64,000 nucleotides of DNA. It comes from Pseudeuparius sepicola (taxonomy: Eukaryota; Arthropoda; Insecta; Coleoptera; Anthribidae). The DNA lies in contig OY987298.1 in NCBI GenBank assembly GCA_963920635.1, positions 130,457,735 through 130,521,734 on the forward strand. Direction: 5' to 3'. Under the pieces are notes generated by a model. That model was not told the DNA's origin, made no database searches, and saw only the letters and a program-made list of their open reading frames with translations. Made by a program: the position numbers and the translations under genes. Below are positions 34,546 to 47,559 of the stretch, in pieces; position 1 is the stretch's first letter; each line of letters begins with the position of its first letter.

Positions 34546-35047
34546 ATACCGGGTGTTCCATTTTAATAAATGCAGCTATTATAAATATCTCAAAAACGAA
34601 AATCGCAAAAAATCACATAAAAGTTGAAGCATATGAGGTGCAATATAAGACGCACGTTTTCACTTGTAGGCAGACGACGTTTTCAAGGTCACTTGAATGT
34701 CAACTGTGTTTTTTTACTGTTAAAGGCATATCTTTAGTTAAAGAATGTTATTCGGCACATTTTCTGTAGGTATAGTATTGCTGGCTTAAAAGTTCTACAA
34801 AATTATGTTTAGTTTTTCAATGAAATGATGAAATGTCTTTTATGTGTACATAAGGTGTTTCTTCGTTTGCATTAACACTACATTCAAACACACATTTTAA
34901 GTAACGCAATAATTAAGATAAATACATATCTCGAAAATAAAAAATGAAAAAAGAAAACGATATACCTATTGATGCGAAAGAACATCTTCTGCACCTACAT
35001 GTTAAACATCTACAGTGTGACCTCCGTTAAAGAGTTACCACCCTGGT
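34546..35047. repeat. possible degraded TA-flanked element
   Basis: TA followed by CCGGGTGTTCCATTTT on the left, and GTTACCACCCTGG followed by TA on the right, look like paired transposon ends about 0.5 kb apart. Inside, similarity between the arms is weak. They could be two unrelated solo ends. Confidence 0.3.
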
Positions 35048-37302
35048 AAAATATCTTTATTTGTTTACCGATTTTGATAAACTTTTTTTTGTTAGGTTCA
35101 AAAAGCACATTAAACAATGTGTGTAACTTTACTTTTGGGCTGTAATCACGGCCACCTGTCAACACATGGGCTCAATTTCAAAAAGTACTATTATTTGTAT
35201 AATAATATTTTTATTAGATAGAGGGTGTCCGCCTGAAGGTGATAGGAACATTCACTTTAACCATTCCGTATTTTTTGAGACAAATTAATGATTTAAAAAC
35301 CAGTTTGTTGCAGTTTTTTCCAAACAATGTAATGTCGTTTGGAAAAAAACAATCGAACGTCAAACAAAAGTTATAACCAAAAAACCTTCTTGGAAAAAAA
35401 TGAAGATGGTGCAAAATGTATCTTTTTATTAATTTAAACATATTTTTTTTATTAACGGATAATAATAGAACACATATGCAGTTAACTTTGGGGTTACCTT
35501 TCGATTAAAAACAAGGAAAAATAACCGACTCAAACGTGGTCACGTGACTTTCGCTATCTGTCAAAAATTATATTTAAAAAATAAAATCCCTAAAAATTGG
35601 CTTATTTGTTACAATTTCAAAACGTTTAACTTGAAAAAGTCGTTTCTATTTTAATGTTACATAAGCGCCTATTTCCTATTTATAAAATTTCTTAAAATTT
35701 TAAAAAGTCATTACTTCGTAAAAACTATTTTATATCACTAGCTATACAACATAATATACGAGTATCATTCTATAATTTTATTAACTTTTTATTATTACTA
35801 AAAAATATCGATAATAATATGTCTTTTTCAAAAGAAAATTATATTAACGCTTTAAAATTCTATCTATATATGTCTGTGGTAGTACCTATAAATTTATTTA
35901 CATTACATTTTCCATTACTCTAAATGTATGCCAAAATAATACAAATATTAAGATATCAGCAAATAGTATGTATTTCACGTGTCTAACAAAATTCACAACT
36001 TTGCGTCAACTTTGGATCAAATACAACAGAATTTTAATTTCTTTCGGTTTATCAATATTAAGTACTTAATGAAAAGTTAATAGAATTATAAAAGATAAAA
36101 CTATAGTGACATAAATTCTAAATGTCAGTTAGGGTAAGTATTGTGATCATTCATGCGGTTTTGAGGGAGAATTATTATGTCATGACAGTAGATTTGAGAG
36201 CCTGTAGGTAGTCCTCTTACTTAATATTTTACTCAACAATATTCTTAATAACTATGAAAAAATATAGAAAAATAAAGGAGTGTAAATATTCATATTATTA
36301 TTTTGTGTTTAACAATTCACAGTTTCAATACGCCAGGATGGAAGCGATGTGCTGTTATATGTAAAAAAAGGGGGTCGGTCCACCTGCCTCCCCCTAGACC
36401 CCTGGTTCCGACCAACGACCTTGCCGGGCAACAAAACAACTTATAAGGAACGGAAACTTATTTTAGCAAGGCGAAACCTTACTTTTTATTCTCGCTCTGT
36501 ACCAATGGCCGCTCTCCAACTCCAGCGCCATCTTACAGACACTTGCGCAATTTTTGCACTCCAGTACCCAATTTCTGTTTTAGCAACATTTATCCTAGTT
36601 AGGAACACGGTCAAATAAAGGTCGTCGCGAGGTGATGACGTTTTATTTCCGTCCTTAAAACTATACACCAGTTTATTCCCGCGAGGTATTTTAAGTGCCC
36701 CCTAAAAATTGACCTTCTTGCCGAAGCAGACTCCTCTATGATACTGCTCTCTCTCTCTCAAATATGTCTGCGGCATGCCAAAATGAAGTGTACCTTGGAT
36801 CCCCGCTAAGGTAAATATTGTCCGCGCTTCTCACCAAATCCCCGACCATGTTAATTAAGTTCCCCCTGTTTGTTTGTTAGGTATGCAGATAAAGCGATTT
36901 TTGCCGTACACAGCACTGGCGGAACCGCAGGGCGGGACTCGCTCATCCCTATTCAGGCGACCCCCCCTCCCTGCCCGCCCCATTGTTCGCAAATAATGCG
37001 GACATCCCTTACACATCTGACTATTTGATTTACTCCCGGCGGGCACTCGGTGGCGCCATTCCCGCCAAGCCTTGGATTAATTGGAGGCGACGCGCCGATT
37101 TTAGCAGAGGCAGCCCGCGTATGTTCTGTTTGTGATTTGGGCGTATGTCAAAGGACATTTTGACATGCGTGTGATTGGAGTAGAGGTGGCCTGTGGGGCA
37201 CGTACCTGGTATACTACTTGTATGGTGGCTATTTAAAAATTCGTTGGAGGCGAGTTTGTATAGTTATTTGGCAAGCCATCCGAGAAATGCCAAATGTGTC
37301 CG
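35048..37302. other. AT-rich then GC-richer unique DNA
   Basis: 35050-36300 is AT-rich with no feature. 36340-36640 and 36690-37200 are GC-richer and unique (for example GGCGACGCGCCGATTTTAGC). A short candidate exon at 36331-36359 with weak splice signals was not accepted. No gene is recognised. Confidence 0.35.
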
Positions 37303-38242
37303 CCCAAGTAACATTTAAAGTTGCATAAAACAGGTGAAGATGTTGTTGCGACCAATAATACAACTTGTCTATAGACGTATCGTCCTTTTTGCAACTCCTT
37401 TATGACTGAATATGGACGGTTGGAAACTGGTTTTCATGACTTTTCATACAACTTTTATCTGACTTGATTGGATATGACTTTTATAAGTCCATTAGGTCGT
37501 GTAAATTCAAAGATACCTTAACGTCATAAAGAAATAGCTCTAAAGTTGTGAAGATCTCTATTAATACCTTCATATTACCAATTGGTCGTAAATATGGAAC
37601 AGTGTTATATTGTGCAGTGTTTTCTTGTAATACGAAGACATTTCATTCTGTGTCGGCCGTAAGTGGTAAAAACGAAATTATACGTTGGTGATATTATGCA
37701 ATAAAGCATCTCGGTTCTTGACGATTGTACTCAACGGAATCTATTGCGAATTTTTATTTACTGTGAAAATTATAAATATAGCTCGAAAATTTACAACGCG
37801 CCTTTAAAATAATGGAAATTAAAGGAAATGAAAGAAAAAATGTAAAATATGAACGTGCTTTAAATTAAAATTTAGTGTTACAGTTGTACAGGATCGTTCG
37901 ATATGTCAAAAATACATATTTTCCACTCAAATTTCTATGATTTGTGCCTATAAATTAAATTCGATGTTTTGCCACATTCGTAAGATAAACATGGTTGTCC
38001 TATTTAACTGAATTTCTGATGGCAAACATGGCCGACGGCGCTTATATGACTTAGTAGTTTTAAAACTTCAGTCAAACTACTAAGAGGTCATAAATAGTTC
38101 TAAAACTGACAAACGACTATTAAGAGGTTATAAAGCGACTAAAACAAAATCAAAATAACAGAATAAGTATTTATATGCGCATGCGCGTGGAGGGCTGTCT
38201 TTAAAAATTTCTGCGGTCCGGGGTAGATGATTCGTCAAATTC

Positions 38243-38272
38243 GTAGTAGTGCTAGTAGTAGTAGTAGTAGTA
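38243..38272. repeat. (GTA)n microsatellite
   Basis: A run of TAGTAGTAG units on the plus strand. Confidence 0.85.
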
Positions 38273-39344
38273 TAAAAAAATAAAGATTTGTATGACAAAA
38301 CTGATTTAATTCCAAATTTTTGTAACTGCTCGTCTATATAACTTCCTGAGCATTTGTATTTGCCCAGGCTTTTGTAAAACTCATAATAATTTTTTACAGA
38401 TGCTGATATGCTTATACTGTAGATATTTATTACTGCTTTACATTTACTGTATGATATATGGCACATCATAATATGATACATATAATATTATGATACAATA
38501 AATTACGTCTCACTTTTACTAATGGCCCTACGAAAGTACCACTTACTGGGATCTTATTGAGGTTGAAATTAATATTAACGCGCATGTGCACTACTTTCTT
38601 ACCGTCATGTTCTCATTTCTATGTCGTATTAAAATCTTGCTTAAGGCGCTACGATACCCCCCATTTTCAAGGGTTTCGTAGTTTACATCTCCTACTTGCA
38701 TTTCTTAATATTTTCACTTGATTTTTTTTTGTGGCTTAGATAAAACTACGAAGAATCGTCGTTGTGTATCACGAACTGTGCAGGACTAATGCGACACTGT
38801 GAAAAAAAATGCCAAACATACCCGAAATTCGACTATATTCGGTTAAGAATTTCGAGTATTTCCACCGCTCAAAAATAGACACAACGACGATTGAGGCATT
38901 CGATAACATTATTTTAAGACTACTTTCAAGTCGATACGTTTGTTCGTTTGGCTATGATTTGAAAACTACGAACCCATTGCCCGGCAATAAAATGATCCGT
39001 GAATTGGCCATTCGAGCAGGAATTAGACGTACGGAGATAGGCGGGCGGGCGGGCGTTCGCTGGAACTCGTGGTTCCCCTACTTCCCCCTACTTCGGCGTA
39101 CCTCACCGGAAACCACGTCAGGGGAACTTTCAATCGATATCAGATGGTTCATTTTTCATTTTATTAGTCTCAGTCTCCCTTATTTGTGTTTCGCTTGTTT
39201 TGAATGTTAGTATGTTAGCAAATATTTATATTTCCGAGTACCCGAAGAAAATATTTTCTACCGCGACATTATGTATGTCGACTGGCATATAATAATACTC
39301 ATTATTATTATTCCTCCAGGTATTATAAATAAATAATTATTAAT

Positions 39345-39507
39345 CCATTTAATTTTTAATTGAGTTTTTCGCCACCAAACTGATCGAAGGACAACTTTTT
39401 CAAGTTGCAATTTTCCAGGCAACTTGAAAAAGTTGTCCTTCGATCAGTTTGGTGGCGAAAAACCCGATTAAAAATTAAATGGATCTCACAAATAAATTTT
39501 AGAAAAT
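39345..39507. mobile_element. 163-bp mini-element made of Penelope-like terminal sequence, with target duplication
   Basis: Arms 39345-39407 and 39420-39482 are inverted with two mismatches around a 12-base loop (CAATTTTCCAGG). Each arm matches the ends of the Penelope-like element at 53540-55134 (CGCCACCAAACTGATCGAA, CAACTTTTTCAAGTTG). The right side continues CACAAATAAATTTTAGAAAA, as in that element. AAATAATTATTA flanks both sides (39331-39342 and 39508-39519), so this short form itself was inserted as a unit. Confidence 0.85.
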
Positions 39508-41174
39508 AAATAATTATTATTCACAAAGTACCTACTTTTTGCTTTTGTGTAAAATGGTTTAATCCCTAGGGCATAAAATGGCCTGGTCGTGCAAAAAGAG
39601 TAAATTTAAATTCTAGACCAAATTGTGCGCTTGATTTTTACTTTAAAAATGTGATAGGTACAAGTAATAATTTTGCCAAATAAATGGATCATGTGAAGCT
39701 AATTTATATACTTTCCAGAGGGAACGATAATAATTCTGACATCCAGTCAGTTTTAGAAACTTCTTCGTTAGAAGATTGTTCGAAAGTTATTGGAGTTGAA
39801 AATCGGGCAAAATAAAAATAGTACATTTTATTGTTCCAGTCTGTCGAATTTATGACATTTTAATACATTTTCTAGGATGTTCGATAATTCAGATTTGTCA
39901 GAATAAGGTTCTGAAACTGAACCGCAGTCAGGGCAAGAATACCTATAATGTTTGATAATGATGTCACAACAGTCACATGGAGTGAAACCAATAGGAGTAA
40001 TTTGTGGGCTTGAGTGCTTTTATTCCCGTAGGTACCTAATATGGTTTCCAGAAGTTGAGAGAGGGGTACCTACATATTTTGCATTTTGCACACTTATTCG
40101 GATTTAGGTATAAGTAGTACTGCAGGTGCATAGGGTTTGGGAAACAAACTTTCTGGGAAAAACAGGGCTTTGAATGGAACATTTACAAGGGATTAGAAAT
40201 TAATAGCTCCTATTATCTCACAACTATTACCTTATTTAAAAAGGGAGACCAGTTTCGTAACTCTATAAATTAGTCCTTGAGGATGTAATTTTATAGATTA
40301 ACGAAACCGTTGTGATATAATATGGCCTATTCACTCTAATCCCTCTAAAGTGAACTCTTACAGTGTAGAAAGTTTTTAGTTAGATTTATTTATTATTACA
40401 CAAATGTAAATATGGAATACCTACTAGTTATATAAAACATTTTGAAGAAGTAGACTTTAGACGCACTTTTTTAGTCGTAGCAACACTATTATGCAGAACA
40501 ATTATCCAATCAAACATTAATAGATGTTCAACTGACCCTAATGTGGTTCAAGAAGAATTCGGTAATCGAATCGTTAATTTAGATTTTATAATTGAGCAAT
40601 TACAGAAGTTTTTTTTATACACGAACCCTTCATAGCATGCACCTTTGCTGATATGAAAAATAATAGTAAAATTGCTTCGACGCCAAAAAGCTATGCAGTG
40701 TGTTGCCAACGAAAAGTGAACGCCCTGAATAACTCCCAAAAAATATCATTTTTGCAATAAAGCAAACAGGCCACCGCCGTTTTTTAAATATATATTCGCG
40801 CTTCTTCGTCGGCATCGGCGAGACTCGTGTGACCCGTCGGTGGCCGTCGGCGGCGGCCGGCACCCGAGTTATTATTTCATATTATCTACACGTCTACACA
40901 GGAAAAACAGACTGTTGTGATTTTAGTGAGTTCGTGTATATAGTCACTTTTCCATTACCTACTTTAAATATACAAGCAAATCCATGTGGTCCCAACAATA
41001 TAATCTATACTTTTGACGTAATTGCAGATGAACCAATAAGTTTAAAATAGTTTTAATTTCCCTTAAAAAGACGTATTGTCACTTCGATACTAAAATTGGC
41101 ATACTACAATGAAAGCATAACCTCGGTTTTAAAATATCTTATGTTTTATTTAAACAATTAAATTTATTTTATTT

Positions 41175-41245
41175 GAATAATAATAATTCTCACCCTCAGA
41201 CTACTCCAAACTATATAAGAGTACCCCAGAAGCAACTGAAAAAAC
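41175..41245 (-). repeat. 3' tail fragment of the SINE-like retroposon
   Basis: AAT repeats, then TTCTCACCCTCAGACTACTC and GAGTACCCCAGAAGCAACTG. It matches the tail of 23640-24021 in inverted orientation. Confidence 0.7.
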
Positions 41246-42830
41246 ATTATAATTCATTGGATGAACAAAATAACTTAATTGCAACTTTTATATTCATCAA
41301 TGTAAGTAATCATAGTCCAAGCAAATTGTCATTTTTTTATAGAGATAGAAAAAAAAAAAGATTCTTAACAGGTAGATATTTTCAGGGTTGGTTGTGGGTA
41401 GCGTCCTGAGTATAACCCCAAAAAATCACCGTCGAAGTCGTGTTACGAACCCCGCAATAGGAGTGGTTTTGCAAACATTTTTTTGCAATTTTTTTTCTTC
41501 TCATGTGTACAATTTTTTTTCTTCTTATGTATACATTATTACGTTCTCTACAACTTTCCCTCATGAAGTTTTTTTTTTTTAACTTCAATACTTCACGAGA
41601 TATAGGTAAAAGATCACCACTATCTAAAGTGCTTTATAAGGGTAAAAAAAATTCTTTAAAACAAGCTGATTTTTTCAGGGTTAACTGGGGGTTAACTTAG
41701 GAGTGCACACAGTGATCGCAAATTAAAGGTTTTGAATCAACCCTACACTCTATATCGTTCGTAGTCATAATGAACACTGCAAGTGAATGGCTATAATTGA
41801 TATTAGTACCCACAATTAAGTATTACAAATCCAGCAAAAATTCAGTGACAATAGTTGTAATTTCAGTATAATGAATAGTTAAATGTATCCCTATTCAATT
41901 CAACACCATGAAACGTTATGTTGTTCTGACAAAAGAATGTGCTTAGAAAAGAAGTATTATATAATCAATTCCAGAACACGCTATTTATTGAAATAAAATA
42001 TTACATTTAAATTATTCATTAGAATTCAATATCAATTGTAATTGAATTGATTATTGTTAGTTAAAAAAAAAGCTTCTGCTTGAGTTTGAGGAATAATATC
42101 TCATATTGAATTAAACAGGGTTTTTTTACAAAGTGACAGATTTTTCTCAGTGTAGTACCCACGGCCGGCCTGCCCCTCAATCGTAGCACTATGAAGGGGC
42201 AGGCTGGAGTGGGGAGTCGTGGGGACCAGAGGAAGGAAAAGGATAGGCATATCTAATCGAGCGACGTTTGTCCTGAATTGAGTCGGGCACTTCGGGCGGA
42301 TTTCCTAAGTATCGTAGCCTCTTAAAACTGTTCTACAACATCTATGGCTTCCACTTACTGATGTCTTATAATATATTTAAATCGTCTTTATACGACTATC
42401 GCTCCACAAGGTTTTAATGTGGTCAAATTATTTTCTTTACAACCGTCGTACAGCTATATTTCTAAAGTCATAAAAGTTGTTGTATTCTCAACGACGGAGA
42501 CCTCTTTACAACCTTATAATAACCTTTGAAAGACTATATAATGTTGACGTTAAAGTAACCATGTTATGCCTGTTATAAGACTTTTATAGAACAATTACTT
42601 TCACGATTCGAGTAAATAACATCCTAACAACTACTATAAGACCTATAGTTATTTTGTCTACCCTAAGCGACAATTTTATAACCCTAGTACAACTATTTGG
42701 ACTTAAGATAAATAATTATAACTTAAAATGTTACTTGGGCGTGACAGGTTCAACAAATTTAATGTCTTTTTAAATCAATTTCTATTGGACTAAAAACAAG
42801 AACTGATATTCTGATTAATAAATCAATATC

Positions 42831-42974
42831 ACTATAGTAGTCCACTATAGTTTTTTTAATGGACCCTGCGCTTCTAGCTAATGTAATCCATTGCTTCTAG
42901 CTAATGTAATTGATTGATTAGATACCTTAGCTAGAAGCAGGCTGCCTAAAAAAAACTATTGTGGACTACTATGG
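42831..42974. repeat. foldback MITE, about 144 bp
   Basis: CATAGTAGTCCAC-type ends: left CTATAGTAGTCCACTATAGT, right complement CATAGTAGTCCACAATAGTT. The arms continue through a run of T into CCTGC...CTTCTAGCT. The interior has a direct repeat TTGCTTCTAGCTAATGTAAT-like unit. It sits just beyond the right end of the candidate 5.4-kb element. Confidence 0.75.
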
Positions 42975-43312
42975 ATACAAATAGTTATATTATATGGCAT
43001 TTGTAAATGAACAAAAAGAAGCTGTCAAATTTCGATGCCATTTATTTAAGCTGACCCTAGGACCGGCACCCTCGCAACGATAAAGGCCTGCCAGCTGGCG
43101 ACGCGAAACGTCACTACGTCATCAGAGAGAGGTAGCTTTTTGTAGTTGTTTACGTTTACTTGTCTGGCGATTTTCCTATTTTAAAGAACGTTTGTTGTGT
43201 TTACTGTGTGTTGGGCTGTGTTTTTTTTAATAACATAGGACGTTAAGTTTTATTAATAAGGTGGTAAAACAGCAGTGATTCAGAATAAAGTGATTAATAT
43301 TCAATTTAAATC

Positions 43313-43449
43313 ATGCCGTGGACGTGATCCGTTCCCAACTGCAAGGGAAACTACAAAGACGGTCCGAAACTGTCCGCTTTTTCCTCCCTATAGACCCCAT
43401 TTTAAGGAAAAAGTGGGTTAAGGTCATCAAAATAGATTTTGTTCCCACA
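43313..43449 (+). pseudogene. THAP zinc-finger domain, broken
   Basis: ATG at 43313 opens MPWT, then a stop codon where the first zinc-binding cysteine is expected, then SVPNCKGNYKDGPK and SAFS. After a frame change, DPILRKKWVKVIK and DFVP follow. This is the N-terminal order of a THAP domain (C-x-x-x-x-C-x-G-N-Y, a FP-x-D pattern, then the invariant LRKKW and a PxDF-like box). THAP domains bind DNA and occur in host regulators and in P-type transposases. The remainder of the domain (C-x-x-H and AVPTIF-like end) is not found downstream. It could be a dead first exon or a transposon fragment. Confidence 0.7.
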
Positions 43450-43867
43450 TAGTCTTTTAGGGTAAAAGTGGTTTTGGTTTGGACTGTTTGGAGAGTGTTC
43501 TCCCTAACAATTTTACATGATTAAACGTAACCACCTTAAAATCATGAAGTTTTATGGTTTCATTCATTCGAATTTAGTTGTATTTATGGCACACAAATAA
43601 GAAATACTTGGCATTTACGAAAATTTTACCAGTAGATATCTAAATTCACCAAAAGCCCTTGAAAATGTGACTTTCACTCTCGTAGATTATTATCCGTGAT
43701 GTAAAGCCGTGAGCTATATATTATGTAAACAATCATTTTAAAGCGTTTTCTTACAAAATCTTGAAATTTGAATTTGGCTCCTTAGGCCCGCACCTCCCTT
43801 GGATAACTCATCGCTTTCAGCTGTCGGGCCTTGTCAGTGCGACGAAGATTTATTATATTCTTTCACT
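43450..43867. other. AT-rich unique DNA
   Basis: No continuation of the THAP frame and no repeat was recognised. Confidence 0.3.
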
Positions 43868-45013
43868 CAACCACAACCTTCTCAAGCTTACAAGCCCTGT
43901 GCAAACATGTGGCAACGCCGCAGCGGGACGGTTCAACGGGTCTGTGCAGTATAGAGCAGTCTGCACTTTGGCTTAGTTTACCTTTTATTATAGATGTTCA
44001 ACCTTCTTTTTAATAATTATAATGAAATACATTTGTGAACTTTGTTTCAATAATTGGGTACCTAAGTAAGTAGGTAAATTTGTTTAACAGACAATAAAAA
44101 CAGTAATAAACTATCAAAATATACACAGAAGTGTAAGTATTTATAATAAGTACGATTCCTGGTGTGAACAAATACATTTTCGACAAATAATATGGTAAAT
44201 TTGGGCAAATACCTAGAGGGGACTAAATTTTGTTGTAAGTCGAATTTTTGTGAGAATTTTTCGCAAAGTCCGCGATCAGGCAAATGATCTATCTTCCCTT
44301 ATGGTTAAATTTTCATAAAAATACAAACAAGCGAACAGAGAACAGCATGTTGTGAAGGAGAGTAATCTCTTCTGATTGAAATGGCAGTTAGGGTCAATTT
44401 CATTACACATTAAACTAAATTACCTTTTGACTTTAACATTAGGTAAAGAAACTTTTGCAACGATACTAAACAATGATTGTATTGTTAGAAAGCTCCTTGA
44501 ATTTTAAAGGGTACTTTAGTTTGCCTATGCAATTGGCCCTTAATCATTTTATTCTCAAATTTTCGTCCTTTGGAAAGCTCAAAATAAATAGACACAAGTT
44601 GACCGCTTGTCGTCAATCAAAGGAAACCTAGCTATTTCAAGTTATTATTACGATTTAACTTACAGCCAGGTATATATCTAAGTTCTAGCTTCCCTCGACG
44701 GTTCTAGGCATCTTGAAATTGTAAAGGAACGATTCTTCACTTCGAACTTTTATAGAAATGTTTCACTTTTGCACAAACAAAACAAATTTATAAAAAAGCT
44801 GTCGCCAGCACTTCGGGCTGTGTGTTTCCACCCAGAGACACACTGCCTCGTCGTAGCAATCTGGCGACGATGGCACTACCCGCACTACACAAATTAATTC
44901 TGGTAAATTTCTTGTAACACCAACTGACAGAGTGTCAGGGCAGGCGACGTGGACCCGCATCCTTTGTTGCCAGTTTTCTCTACTTCAGGGCTTCTCCTAG
45001 AGTCGGCTGTGAC
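43868..45013 (-). repeat. unknown 1.1-kb repeat, copy 2 (inverted)
   Basis: Inverted match to 32024-33142. The two copies lie 10.7 kb apart in opposite orientation and differ by point changes and small indels throughout, so they are old or independent insertions. A frame at 44763-44960 (minus) covers the GC-rich end but is interrupted in the other copy. Confidence 0.85.
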
Positions 45014-46671
45014 TCAACGGTTACCTCAGAACTTTTAGTGGATCCGTGAAGTGTGTCACTATGAAGTTTTAAGTACATTTTAAAATAATTATTAAGGTTA
45101 TGTCAATTCGAATACTTATTTACCCAGTAAATATTCCCTAATATTAAACACTCAACCAAATTCCCTTTTGCATTCCTTCATATAATTTCCTCCCACAAAA
45201 TACCCAGTTTGTACCATTTTTAAAGGAATATTCGGCTATGTTAACGTGACCTGTAATTCATTATTCCATCTGCATTGGACCCGACTGTGCTCTGCATAAT
45301 TTAACGAGATCCGACTGGTAATGTAAAACTAGAGCGCCCGCATAACAAACAACCCCACCGGCAGGAAAGAACGGTTGAACAAAACGCCCCAGGATAAGGT
45401 GGGATGTATGCGTATGCAAAATAAGCCGCTACTTGTTTTTGGCAGGGAGTACAAAAGCCACGTCCATTAAGATGCTTGTTTGTAAATTCAGGAGAGACAT
45501 CAAGGCTGAAAAATGTGGTAAAAGCGTTGTCCCGTAGGAACTAAACGCTCATATGAAAAATTGTCAGAGACAAAATCTGGGATGATAGCAGATAGCTGAT
45601 GCAAAATGTAGCGATTGGGCCGATTGCCGCAAGATGCCACATTCATTTAAAATTGGAAATATCGACTTTCTAAACATTGACAGTACAAAAACTAAAAATT
45701 AAAAATCAAGCAATAACCGTTTTAGGTATTTCATAGTATTTAATTTTAGAGCTTTTCTTGTTCAGAAAAGAACGGAAAAATGTTATTGAGCTGTAACAAA
45801 CTTCATGATGCAATTATAAAAATATGCGAACGATTATTCTACTTTATAGACAAAGTTCCATATACCTACTATAAAAGATACAATCGGTAGACAGCACGAT
45901 TGAAATTACTACGCAGGTATTCTGATTAGATAGTTATTATTCGAGAGAACACGAAAAACTCTCCTCCATACCTATACCATCCCAACAAATTTAGCCAACC
46001 TGTGCAGTCTGCATTTTTATCCATATAATTCATCGTTAATAGTTAAAGCGAAATTTTACGATAAAATTCGACCCTTCATATATAGCGAATGTTCGTTAGA
46101 GCATGCAATTATTTGGAGAATATAATGAATAGTTTAATATCGCCCGAAAATATAGCACGTCCAACTTTTCAACGAGCTCTCCACACACGCTTATAAATGC
46201 ATAGGTTTAGAAATGATCAAATTGGACCTTAGTCTTGTCATACCCTTCAAAAAATATTGAATATAATTTGACCTATATATAGATACATGCATAATGCATA
46301 ATGCCACATAAACAGAGGGCGGCAAAATAAATGGCAATATTTCAAAATGGCAATATGAGTATAGATATACATATATAAGCCGCAACATTTCGGCCATTTG
46401 AATACACCTACCTCTCAAAACGTCGCAAAATGTTATGAACTTTTTGTAGGGCCAAAATAAAGAAAATACGGGGGTGAGTCATTTTATTGGATAGCCCTGT
46501 ACAGCATTATTAGAGAATAATGCAATATAATTTTAATTACATTTTTGGGATATAGCATATAATAATACGGTTATTAAGTAGGTATTGCTTACCTGTACAG
46601 GTAGGTAATATTTTTCATTTGTTTACACTATTGGAATAAAAAATCTTCTAGGGGCCCCATATCTTTCACTG
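45014..46671. other. unique DNA, no gene recognised
   Basis: A GC-richer segment lies at 45180-45450. The remainder is AT-rich. No supported exon. Confidence 0.3.
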
Positions 46672-46673
46672 TA

Positions 46674-47559
46674 CAGGGTGGTTCATTATAAATTGACACC
46701 CCCCTTAACTTGCTAGTTTTTGAGGTTAGAAAAAAAAAGTTTTTCACAAAAGTTTTAGATACTAATACAAAGTTTTTTGTGACGCTATTGGACCGTGTAC
46801 AGTGTGTTCTAGAAAGCCGTGGCGGACATAACTTATGTTTTTTTAAATGGAACACCCTATATATTTTTGCATTTTTGAAATCTGCTCATCAAGGCAATTA
46901 AAATAATTTCAAACTTTGTGGCATTATCTTTTTACGTTTTTGAAAAATTTCGTTTTCAAATTTTATACTAAATTATCGAATTTGTGAATCTCGTGATAAA
47001 GATAGATGATCGATGTAATAACAAGAAATCTTTTTTTAAAACCAGAGAGTAATATAGTGAAACTCCAAAATGTTTAGGAGCCTTTTCAAATTTGAATTTG
47101 AACTGATTATATTCTCTAAATAAAGAATTTCAGGAAAATCGTAAAAGCTCCTAAACATTTTGAAGTTTCACTATGTTATTCTCTTGTTTAAAACAAACAT
47201 TTTTTGTTATTTCATTGATCGTCTATCTTTATCACGAGATCCACAAATTCGAGTTAAATAAATTTAGTATAAAATTTGAATACGGAATTTTTCAATAACG
47301 GAAAAAGATAATGCCACAAAGTTTTATATCATTTTGATTGCCCTGACGAGCAGATATCAAAAATGCAAAAATATATAGGGTGTTCCATTTAAAAAAACAT
47401 AAGTTATGTCTGCCACGGCTTTCTAGAATACACTGTACACGGTCCAATAGCGTCACAAAAAACTTTGTATTAGTATCTAAAACTTTTGTCAAAAACTTTT
47501 TTTCTCACTTCAAAAACTAACAAGTTAAGGGGGGTGTCAATTTATAGTGAACCAACCTA
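46674..47559. mobile_element. foldback element, 886 bp, mariner-like end
   Basis: The left end is TA (46672-46673) then CAGGGTGGTTCATTATAAAT. The right end is the complement, with two changes in the last bases (GTGAACCAACCTAC), and the right TA is lost. The arms are about 440 bp and meet near 47100-47115 (TCCAAAATGTTTAGGAGC against GCTCCTAAACATTTTGA). No coding capacity; the frames at 46710-46901 and 47292-47492 are the same arm sequence. The start closely resembles the DD41D transposon end. Confidence 0.85.

Larger units (their letters stand above)
37303..42739. mobile_element. candidate 5.4-kb element with CCCAAGTAACATTT ends and subterminal repeats
   Basis: The left end CCCAAGTAACATTTAAAG (37303) and the right end, complement CCCAAGTAACATTTTAAG (to 42739), are inverted. 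Both are flanked by CG. Inside each end are several hundred bases of irregular repeats built on ATAAAAC/TTATAAGAC-like words (37303-38150 and 42310-42739). The same architecture recurs at 50001-51939. The centre contains unrelated repeats and an unrecognised 133-codon frame at 38809-39210 (plus strand). That frame has good length but no known motif. The two ends might belong to separate truncated copies. Confidence 0.4.

Noticed and set aside
38809..39210. 133-codon plus-strand frame
   Set aside because: Good length but no known motif, no promoter or splice context; described only within the candidate element.
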